Assembly (NCBI GenBank): GCA_013076295.1
Contig: RQOL01000660.1
Span: 1,488,001 to 1,552,000, forward strand
Length of the DNA: 64,000 bases
Direction of reading: 5' to 3'
Source of the DNA: Sanderia malayensis
Taxonomy: Eukaryota > Cnidaria > Scyphozoa > Semaeostomeae > Pelagiidae
Shown: piece after piece, positions 38,950 through 49,800 of the stretch
Layout of the letters: every line of letters starts with the position of its first letter
Position numbering within the stretch: the stretch's first letter is position 1
Notes under the pieces: model-generated
Databases searched by the model: none
The model's input: only the letters and a program-made list of their open reading frames with translations
What the model was told of the DNA's origin: nothing
Made by a program: the position numbers and the translations under genes

Positions 38950-41900
38950 TCAGAGCGAGTCATGATAAAAGCAAAAAAAATCACACAAGAAGAAGTGAGA
39001 AAGAAAAATTTGGTAGAGCAAGAGATGCTGAATACGAGTGAGTAGAAATTTTTCATATTAATATTAATTCAGGATTATTGTATGCATCTCATTGTGGCTC
39101 TATTCCCCCTTTTATGACATAAGATATTAAAAACAACAATAATAAATATTTACTATGGCGTAGTGTCGTATTTACAAGGCTTGATCGATAGGATAAATGA
39201 GTGTCTTGTGAGAAATTAGTTTTTATAGCAAGGGTGATGTCATTTAGGCGCTCAAGCTTTTTGCTTTCATTCTTGACATCAGAAAATGTATAAAAATTTG
39301 TTTTGTCGGTTCAGCTGATAGGGTAGAGCGGATACCCCTTTCATTTACTTGAGCTATAATAAAAAGTATTTTGAATTACAGATTATTGAGAATTATATCA
39401 TTAATAACTATATTTTATATGTTATCTGTACCATATTTTATGGCCATCCCAATTATGTGAAAATATATCTTTTTCTTTTATTTTGAAATATCAAGGTTCG
39501 AAATTCGTCCAAACCAAAAGGGGATTAGCAATAATCCTGTTCCAAATTGAATTATTTACCAAAACAGAATATTGCTTATCATGCTCAATTTTCGAAGTTT
39601 CGTGTGGAACATATTGTTGTCGAAAACTTTTGGAATGAATTTCCGTTCGCGATTGAGAAATTGTTGCTTAAAGACGCAGTCAAGGAAACCATTACTCCCA
39701 ATTGAAAGAGGATATTGAACTTGGTCATTATTCTACGGAATAATGGACAAAGTATGGGGCCAATATTTATGCCAACAAGTTAAAATACTGCATCGTTCTG
39801 TCCTAGCCCCGTTGCTGTCTATCTGGTGTTATTTTTGTCACAGAAATTCCGGTGCAATATTTGCACATAGGCCATATTTCTGTAATCGAAATGCACCAAT
39901 GGCGACAACGATAAACAAAAGAAGACAATGAATGAGATTTCTATTCCTCGAAAACTTTTTCGCGGTGTAGTTCTCTTTTGGTTCATATATCACAAAAATC
40001 TCTAATCACAGAAATTATTTGAGAAAAATTATCTTTTCGTGCTTAATAGCTTCATCCATAATTAATTTACACAGTGTCAGTTGGAAGAAAAAGCTAGCTT
40101 TCGAAGCTCGTTGTCCACCAGGTCATTGGTGAACACATTGTGCAAAATTGCCTAATTGCACCTGTTTCTCAATTGCTTCCAAATTTTTCTGTATTTACAA
40201 GAACTCATCTAAATGCCTAAGCCGAGCTATAATCTCCTGAAACCCAATTGAAACTGTTTACACGAATGTTGGTAATATTTTCGGAAATCACATTATCTCT
40301 GACGGTTAAGTTTTCAAAGGTTTTTCCAACAATAAGAACTTGAATGTTTTAGATATTATTTGAGCCGATAACAGTTGGAATTATCTATTTGTTGTTACGA
40401 ACCAAACCCTTTGAATCCTGATATTTCACAAAGTTTTCCCCTGAGTTTTTTAAGCTTTCTGTTTTTCTTTACATCGATCCTTTGTTCAATGAAATCAATT
40501 ATTTGCTAATTTCACTGGTAATATTTTGTTTTCCCAATTTATAAAATAGAAGTTTGTTTGTTGCGAGTGTAAGAGGTGAATGAGATAATTGAAGGAGAAG
40601 GAGTGTGCTGAGGTTTTTGAGAAAAATCGAAAGTTGGTACTTCTCCTTGCCCCAGCTGCTATCAAAGCATTCTCTGTCAATAAAATGTTTTTTAAGTCAC
40701 TATAAATATCATCAACAAATAACACGCAAATTGCATTGCAAAAGCCTTTCATAAACCAAGGAAAAGTACCATCTTTTGACCTGGCTTTCTTGTGATAAAT
40801 ATATTTTACTAACCCCTTTTTGCTAATTCGAGTCGGTTTTAATGCCTAGTTCTATTACTAAAATTCATGTATATGTCCTTTTTTGTCTCAACGTAATTGG
40901 GGTGTTTTTGAAAATATATTTAGGGCTTAGGGTTTGTATTAAGAAGTAAATAAATTGTGTGTTATTGTTCAGAGAGATTTTTACGCCTTAGTAACAAGTT
41001 AGCACAGTAATATTTAGAGTATTTTAAATAAAAATTAATGTATGTACAGTAAAAATACATCTTGCAATATTGCAGTAGAGATCAGTAAAAGAATATTTTT
41101 TATTTTACACACATTATGTATAATGAATTGAAATGATGATGAAGTCAGATTTTTTTTATTTTTCATGTTCATTGTAAGAGAGCATTTAACAATTATCTTT
41201 TGTCTAATGCAAAGTGGGTACTTCTACAGTACAACATAAAGCTTTATTATTCATCCAGTGTATCTTTATTGGACACATAAAATAAATTTACTTTATTTCT
41301 AAGATATGTGGTCAAGTATGACCTATATATACGGATTATTGCATAGGCCTTACACATATCCAGCTACCATATTTTGATTTTATCTTCGTTCAAGGCAAGG
41401 CCTTCAGGCGGGGACATTTTTGTTTTGCTTTTCGTTTTGTCGAGGCTAAAATATCAAACAATCGATCTCAGTAGTGGGAATTCCTGAAAGTTTAGCATGC
41501 TGGTTTGAATTTTATAAAGCCTATCTTTTAATCCTACATATAAAGTCTTTTATAAATGGTTTCGCCTTTAATGACAACTGTGAGACTTTTTTGTGCTGCA
41601 ACCTTGGGATTAGAAATTGCGTGTTGCGTGCAGTTTGAAAGACTCTTCAGTTGTGTGTGAGACAAAACTATAATAATTCTTATTATCAAAATTAATATTT
41701 TAACCGTCTGATATGAATTAATAAGAGTTTGGATGTATTACTAGTATTTCTTTATTTGCTAATCATGCATTTCGGTAGAAATTTCCTAGAAAATATTAAG
41801 CTTGAGAGGAATGCAGTTACTGTTAGTCAAAAATTTACTACACAACTTAGATCGTTATTCAATAAGGCCAGCAATGGAGTGGTGATAGTGCTTATTATTG

Positions 41901-42060
41901 ATACATATGACAGAGTATTTATGTTTGAATGCAGATTTAAGCTTCTCGTTGTAGCTGTATTTCTCTTAAATAAATAAATCTAAAAAAATATCTAAAAATA
42001 CTTGTACTTAAGGGTTGTAGATAATTGAGCCTATTGTTTATAATAAAACTGATTTTCGTA
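38950..42060 (+). other. AT-rich 3' flank of MEX-3, probable long 3' UTR
   Basis: Very AT-rich sequence with several AATAAA signals, including 39141-39146 and others near 40678, 41028, 41280, 41970 and 42045. MEX-3 mRNAs of other animals often have long 3' UTRs, so alternative polyadenylation is plausible (inference). No coding exon was seen. Confidence 0.45.
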
Positions 42061-42077
42061 TGAACAAATGAGTTTCT

Positions 42078-42280
42078 TTATTGCTTTTTCTGATGAATAT
42101 TTTCGATAAATACGGAGAGAACAATCAATTCCATTGCGGCCTCCTCGCCAAGCTGATCAATAGTGCACAGTAGAAAGGCATGCTGATTGGGCAAAGGTCT
42201 GCCATTATGTTTTTGTAGCCATGCAAATGAAACAAGTACATCAGTGACCTTCATGGATATGGGTTTATCTTTGTATTTTT
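42078..42280 (-). CDS. Orphan terminal coding exon, unknown protein
   Basis: On the minus strand a TTTTCAG acceptor (RC of 42281-42287) is followed by 203 bp open to a TAA. The peptide contains KDKPISMKVTDVLVSFAW, LQKHNGRPLPNQHAFLLC and TIDQLGEEAAMELIVLSVFI. AATAAA overlaps the stop (CAATAAAG), as for a real last exon. It looks like a helical protein end; I do not recognise the family. The first two bases complete a codon from an upstream exon (phase 1 donor), which I could not find between 42280 and 46886. It is either the end of an unlocated gene or a gene fragment. Confidence 0.5.
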
Positions 42281-42647
42281 CTGAAAAGCAAGCATGAAAT
42301 GAGCAATTTCTGCTGACACACCCTGTTATCTTATTCTTTTTGCATGCGTCTTCCTTTGCTTCTTCCTCACCGCTGTTGACTCAGAAACGGAGCAAATCAA
42401 GTTATCAAATCATTGTTATCATCAATCTGATAAAGGATTTTGCTCCTCATACGAAAGTATTTGTGGAGCATGAGAGATAAATTAAGTGTCTTCCAGGTTA
42501 ACATAACAAAGATATTATACTTGAAATATGTTTACTTTCAATTGCAGAGTTTTAATTGGAAATTTCTTCTTGACAATTCAATGGCTTTCTTATAAACACT
42601 CAAGCCACTGTGACATATTTTATGGGGGGGGGGGAGTAAGTTATATA

Positions 42648-42832
42648 CAGTCAACTCTGTTTAATCCGAACACCCTGGGAAAGCGTGAAAATGTTCGAAT
42701 TACAAAAAGTTCGAATTATAGAGGTTTGTTTTATAAGAGTTTGTTCATTAGTGATCCTTGAAGGGACAGAGAATTTCGTTCGAATTAGATAGAGTTTGAA
42801 TTATACGAGTTCGAACTATGCAGATTTGACTG
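42648..42832. mobile_element. MITE, 'AATTCGAAC' family, copy 3
   Basis: A 185-bp copy starting CAGTCAACTCTGTTTAATCC and ending CAGATTTGACTG, TA on both sides, preceded by a G-run. In the interval between MEX-3 and the B4GALNT-like gene. Confidence 0.82.
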
Positions 42833-44919
42833 TACGTGGGTGCAATTTTCTGCTCATCGTTGGAAGAGCCCACAAAATGTGCTTCCTGGGAGACTTGCAT
42901 ACATAATACCTAGCGAAAATCGCCTTAACTTTGAAGCCTTCAACAGCACATAACCTCTGAGAAATTAATGCAAATTAGGGATTTTGTTTTTGATTACGTT
43001 AATTGGGAGCTTTTCGGGAGAAGAGCGCAGCTGTTGCCAGCTATGCTGTGCATTTTGAGGTGATTATATTTGAACGAGCATGCTGCTCCATGCATGCGGC
43101 ATTGTTTTTACCAATCACTACATTCATGAATCCGGATTCTTCGGCTGAAAAATACAGTTAACAGCAGCAAGTTGAGCTGTTGGACGTCGATGTTTTGTCT
43201 AAGTAGGCCGCTACGTTTCTCTATCATTGTTGTCGACCTCGGCGAGCTCTCAGCGTTGTTACAACCACTTTTTAGATTTAACGATCCAACAATGAGTCAT
43301 GCAAATATGTTTCCCCATAGGCTGTCGTGTTTTTTTGTAATATATATACCAGTATTGTCTATTTAAGTGAGTGTGTTTACACTGTCGCATTTAACCATAC
43401 TCTTACCGCATGCAATTTCATTTGTCCTGAATGCAAGCTAAATCGTGTTGTTGGTAGCTATACAACAAATGCTACCTGTTTTCAAGCACGGCTTTGTGCT
43501 TCCCAAACAGAAATGCAAGCGACCATTCCCCACAATTTAGAATTGTCTCGTAAATTTACTTTTTTCTTAGAAGTTAGACTATCGGTTACAATGCAATCAT
43601 GTATGCCTCAATCGCAACTTTGTACAGGACCACATCTTTGCCCATTCCTAGTACATGATCAATAAAGTATCAAGGTAACAAGCATGGAAGTATATAAACA
43701 TTTAGGTCTTTCAAAGTTTCTACTGCACATACAGGCTGGTCTGCTTGCACTGAAAAATAATAACTTGATAATGTTTATTCCAAACAAGTTTATTTGCTTT
43801 GCCTCTCACTAAAGAATTGATTATAAACAATATGAGTTTTACGGGTAGTATAAAATATAATATGAAATATCTAATCTAAGGCCAGGCTTAGGCATGAGAA
43901 GACGAAATTATAAACTTATAAACACCGCATGTATACATCTATTTTGTTGTAAGAATCCGTTTATGAGAAATCATTACTTGAAAGTCAAGAAGGTTCAGAA
44001 AATTTTTGTTTCTTAAAATATGATGGGTGTATAGCATCGGGTGGGGGAACCTGGCATCTTGTTATGATATTTGGGAAATTCATTGTTTTCCGTTCAATCG
44101 GTCAAACAGCAAACTTGTAATTTCACCACCCGTTGCAAGTGACCTCAAGTACAAGCACATTAGGTCATTTACAACGCTCCTTCACAGGTTAATTTTAAGT
44201 GCTCCTACGTATTAGCATATTAAACATGAGCTCATGTTAGCAGGCTGTCGTAGTTATTAATAATTTATGTTATGTTGCGTTTCTATGACGATTACGACTA
44301 GATTGGTTTCTGCGTTTTTGTGGTTCCACCACAACAGGGAATTTGTGCCAACCGAAATGATGTGAAACAAGGGTTTCAAATCGCTTCTGATATAGGCAGC
44401 GGTTGTTTTGGTTTTATTAAACCTCTTCAAAATAATAGATAGCTTGTGATTTCATTTGTTATTAAATAAATCCTCCTTCGCAGTGAATACCAAAATTCTC
44501 GAATCTTCTCGTAGCTAGTATGCATTGGTATCAATCTGTGTCTGGAATCACAGCCAACTTGTCTGGTCTGCAAGATGCATGGTTTCAGTTCAGAGCATTT
44601 CAATACGAAATTCATGAAGTTATTTTGCGCCTTCTGGGTTATAGTAAGTCTTTCGGATGGCTCTTTTTTGCATGTCTGTTCCTTGCGTTGGCGTAAGCAG
44701 TTTACGTGGGAAAGAATACTGCATGAGACAGCTAAACTTTAATGATTTTTAAAGTGGGTCATAGCATGATATCACAGAAAAAAGATCTTTATACCAGATG
44801 CTTGTTATTGTTATTATTATCCATGCATTATCTCTTATTTCAATTGGAAAGTTTTTAAAGTGATGTTGTTGCGCTTCAATGGCGTTTCAAAGTAAACAAG
44901 ATTTGAAGCGAGCAAAATA

Positions 44920-45390
44920 CAGTTGAATCTCACTACACGCATTTTTTTTTATAAGCAACTGCTTTATAAGCAAGGCAGTACTCGGCAAGGCAAAAAGTTA
45001 AGCAATTTTAGTACTGGATTGAAGACTGCTAAGCAATTTGAAAAATTGTATTTTCAGTACTTAACAGGAAATGTGAACTGACACCATCTTATTAAACAGG
45101 AATAACCTTTTTCTAATCTACTTTCAAAAAACACGAACAAAAAGTTAAGCAATTCCTAAGCAATTTTGAGTACTCAAATTTGCCTTCCAGCTAAGCAATT
45201 TTTAGTACTGAGCCCGAGTTGATATTGCTTATAAAAAAACATCTCGAACAACTCGCTATCTCGAACAGATTCCCATTTCTCCTCGTTCTCTATTTGGGTG
45301 AATTTAGTTCGGATATCTCGAACTCCCACTTGTCGAACAAATTGTCATTTCCCCTGCGAGTTCGAGATAAGCGAAAGTCGACTGTAGCTA
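44920..45390. mobile_element. Cluster of degenerate MITEs
   Basis: It begins TACAGTTGAATCTCACTACA and ends AAAGTCGACTGTAGC, both of CAGTTGA/TCGACTG type. TATAAGCAA, TTAAGCAATTTT and ATCTCGAAC blocks repeat inside. I read it as two nested or adjacent pogo/mariner-type MITEs; boundaries are uncertain. Confidence 0.5.
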
Positions 45391-45923
45391 CTTTTCACGA
45401 CAACGACATTTCATTTCATGGCTTACATGAACACATTATTTTTTAGTTTAGTCCCGCTATCTCGAACTTGCACGGAAAACTTTTTCGCCAAAGCGGGACT
45501 TCGAGATATCGAACTCGAAATGGTTGTGATCAATGCGGGCGGTCATCTGTTTTGTAAAGGTAGAATTTAACGAAGAAAAAGAGCTCATTTGTCTCGAAAG
45601 CGTTGTAAAACATCAAATTGACATAATATAGTCGATCATTAAAGTTTGCTTCATATTTGGAGTGTTTTTTTTTATCAATGACAGTTTGTTGCATTTACTT
45701 CTAATTTCCACGTCTTTCTGTGATTAGGATTTGGCGAAAGATGATGTAAATAGCATTTCTGACGTCGCAAATTAGCATGGTGTACCGTAAATAAACAACT
45801 GAAGAAGCTCGAAACGTCGTGTTATTTATTTATCAACTCTATTGCACAGTTTAAATTACATGTATTGGTTATTTATTATCGCTGGGTGCGTTAAACGCAA
45901 ACAACGTGGATTCTATTTGTGTA

Positions 45924-46084
45924 CTATAAGGCATTGAATAAGCGCCCGGGCGCTATTTCATTTTTGAGCCTCAAAGGGGGGGGGGCTTATTCAAGGGGGC
46001 GCTTATTGAATAATTTTGCTGACAGAGTGGACGCTTATTCAAGGGGGCTCTTATTCAAGGGGGTGCTTATTCGAGGATTTACAG
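45924..46084. mobile_element. MITE, 'AATAAGCGCCC' family, copy 2
   Basis: The left end contains GAATAAGCGCCCGGGCGC and the right end GCTTATTCGAGGATTTACAG, TA on both sides. Internal 'GGGGGCTTATTCAAGGGGG' units are repeated several times. The left end is decayed. Confidence 0.7.
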
Positions 46085-46886
46085 TATTATGGCCCCATTG
46101 TGGTCTTTTTCCAAATTTGGTCATCTGGAATTCCCGTGCCACAAAAGGGCGATGGCAATTACTTTATTCTGTTATCAAAATAAATTTCAAAGGAAAGTAA
46201 GAGTTGGGTAATAAAGGCTTAAGTAGGGGCCTTTCTGCCCCATATCTTGATAAGGTCAATTTGGCCCCCTATTTTCCATTCAATTACCTGAATTTACCAA
46301 CCTTTCTTTACATCTTTCAAGTCAGTTAAAGTTTAATTTCCGCGCAGCTGTATTGAATGGCAATCGTGTCAATTTTCGAGATTGTAAATGAATGCAAGTT
46401 TTTGCAAGATAATCATTGTCGGACAATCTAAGTTCACTTTATTTTTAAAACATGAGTTATCGTTGTTATGATAATTGATAACTGAAATTCTTTGCGAATT
46501 TTCCTTTGAGATAACGGGATTTTTCCTTTCATGGGAAAAAAGTTCGTCTGAGATAGCGAATAAGCTTGAACTCGCCGAGGTCGAGATACTGAGACTTTAC
46601 TGTACTTTAATTACTTGCCAAAAATTACGTATTGGTTGTTTTGTTCAGTAACTTATTTCATTTTGCTCTCATTCAAAAAATGCGAATAACATTCTTTCCC
46701 AAGAGGCAAGCCAAGCAAGCAGTATCCTATCGAAGTACAGATATTTAAAAAAACTATTGTTTCTTTTTTGCTCTGTGCATCCCTTATGATAAATGAATAA
46801 AAAAATTATAAGGAATATCAGTGGCTTATGTTGACAGATAAAGCTGTTTTCATTTGCGCTTGGTCGAACTGCAATTGGCCTAAACC

Positions 46887-49800
46887 ATGACTGAGAAATT
46901 TTATTGTTCGGAAAAGAGGACAACTCTAAATTTCAGTCAGGTAAATGAGTCTGGAACAAAAAAGTTGGCGACATTGTTGATATTATTACTCTCGATAATA
47001 GCAATTTTTTGTGTATTAATTCATTTTCCTTATAATTCAAACTGGAAGAGACAGGCGTCTACATCTGTGGTAGAACCGAAACGCCATATTTTTTCACAAG
47101 TAAAGAAAGCGAAGAAAGAAGAAGCAACTAGGGTGCTGTCAAATTTTGTAAACATTCATTTTTGGGACTACACCTGTGGATATGAAGTCGAATCACTTCG
47201 CTCGCATCCGTTGTTTCCTTTTTTTCCATTTCGACGAGATTTTGGCAGCTCTTTGAATGTAAATATTCCAGGCGTATATTTTGGGGCGCGGTTTTTCGGG
47301 TTCATACACGTGAAGCAGCAAAGTGGATTTCATCAATTTGCAATCAGCTCAGACGATAGCTCCGAATTTTGGCTCAGTCCTACAGAAGACCCACTGGCAG
47401 TTCAACTCTTAGCTTCCCTTGGTGGAAAAGAAGGCAAAGAATGGGCCTTTGATGAGCAATTCGATAAATACGAAAGTCAAATTTCGGACAAAGTGTTTCT
47501 TAAAAGTGGTGCGAGGTATTATTTTGAGGTTCTTTGGAAGCAGTCTGTTGGGAGGTCACACATGCGATTAGTATGGAAAAAACCCGATTCCGATGTTTTT
47601 GTGGACATCAAAGCAGATGAATTATCGAAGTACTACGAAGATGAATTACTGCAAGATGGAATTGTTTACGGCAACCATTTCAAATCTGACATCGAGATGC
47701 GAGACCTTCCATCCCATATCACCCAAAAGACAAAGCAAGATCAGGCCATGCAAAGAGACACCCCGTATCAACGTGACAGTGTTGAGTTCCTCCTGTTACC
47801 AACCATTGAATTCGCTTTCATCCAGGGTGTTCTGTCGTCTTGTGACTACAAGCCAACGTATCTATTAGTAACAGACAACGATAAGGAGGTCTTGGTCGAG
47901 GGGGAATACAATGGTGTGCATCTCCCGCACTATTATAACATATCAACTCGCATTTATCCCGCAGATGGCACGGCTAACATGAGCAGCACGTGCATTGGGT
48001 CTGAGTCCCTGAAGAATATCCACTGCGAAGGGAATAAAGTTTTGAATGGAAAAACTGCAAAAGATACGGCTGCCTTGTTTTTGGATGCCTTGCAGAAAAA
48101 GTTTCCAGGGTAAGTGTGTTGTGTCTTTGCATGGCTTTGCTCATAACATGCGGTGTCTTAGTTTTGTCTCCCTCCCACCCATACAGCGAATATTGTGCCT
48201 TATTTTCTAGAAAAATGTTAAAGTTTTTAATTTATCCAACCAACTACTTTCAGTTTTTCAACTGCATACCTCCTATGTTTACGAAAAACCTACGAATTGA
48301 CTTTTAATAAAAATACCCTTTTACCAAGCTTCAATGTTTTCCGCTGAGCACGCAACTTTTCGGAAATTTTCAGCCTCAATATTCTTATAAAGTACATTTT
48401 TACATAGGTGCGTACAGAAATAAAACTCTCTATATTCCCTCTGCTTCCTTCACAGGAAATATAGCTTGCACACGCTTGTAAACGTTGAAGAAAACAGTGA
48501 TGATGCAAATGGGAAGAGATATTTGATAGAAGCAGCTTTGGAGGACCACGAACTTAAGAAGCACGTTCGATTATCTGTTTATGTTTACAGACCAACTGGA
48601 CAGACGAATCTGTGTTTTCCAAAGGGCTTCCAGTGGAACCCAAATGCCATGGTCTACCTGATTCTTACTGGTAAGCAGATAACAAAATGGTCTGCTTTGT
48701 ATCAGAACAATAATGAAATGTCGTGATACTTTGTTTACCTGATTTCTTCCACGTAAAGTAAGAGTGAATTCAGTGCCAGGAGTCTTCTTAACAATGTGTA
48801 TTTCCAACGCAGCAATAACACAAAAGCCCGCATTTTATGATGCTGCTATTGGTTTTTGCTAGAGTTAGAGTACAGAGAAGACGAAACCAGGGACTCCATT
48901 CCAGAGGGCACTTGTCTCTTAAAATTCAGAGCATTAAATCCCTGTTTTGGCTGACAATTTACATTGAAACTTTCACTAGCAGCCACGTGTTTTTACTATT
49001 TCCATTTGAATGAGTCTGTGTATTATTTTCTAGTGAAAGACCAAGGTCCCTGGCTTTACAAATACATCGAATCTCTATCGAGAATCTTCTACTACACAAG
49101 GGACAATCGCTTCACTTTATTGATTGCTGATTTTGATAGTTATGATATCGAGATAGAGAACATCCTAAAGAAAAGTATCCTACCAAATTGGAAGGTATGT
49201 ACAGACAATTGTAGCAGGATCGTTTATCATAGCAAAAAGCTATTGTGACCCTGTTTACACTAGAGCCGGTCCAGATCGGATCCAATACGTATCTGGATAC
49301 TTTTGGATCCGATCCATATATTTTAGAGCGTTCATAAGGGGCTGGACCAAAGTATACGGATCCAATAGTACCGTAAATCCTCGAATAAGCCCCCACCTTC
49401 GAATAAGCCCTTCCCTGGAATAAGCCCCCACCCTAATAATCATTTGCAAGGATATTGAGCCCAGGTTTCCAGACATTGAAGTTGTTTAGTGAATGTATTG
49501 CAAATAACAGCAAGTTTAAACCAACAACTTTATTGATTGGCTGCATCGTATAGCTTTAATTTTGCTTAACATTGAACAATAATCAGGCTAAAATTTCGTT
49601 TTTGCAAATAAGCCCCTGGGGGCTTATTCGAGGATTTAAGGTAGGAGGTGGGGTCTTATTTGAGGAGTTGCGGAAATGCAGAATATAAAGCGTTCGAATT
49701 TCATATATTATTTTGTATATTATTTCAAAGGTACTGAAGATGAAAGGAAAGTTTCACAAAACAATTGCAATACAAGAAGCAGCAGAGAGTATAGAAGATT

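Larger units (their letters stand above)
42833..46886. other. Interval without supported genes, MITE-rich
   Basis: AT-rich non-coding sequence with degenerate MITEs at about 44920-45390, 45450-45510 and 46500-46605 and a recognisable copy at 45924-46084. Open frames such as 43327-43665 have no domain or splice context that I can support. Confidence 0.5.

Noticed and set aside
43327..43665. 112-codon plus-strand frame with several cysteines
   Set aside because: Cysteine spacing matches no zinc-binding pattern I know, and there are no splice sites or neighbours to support it.
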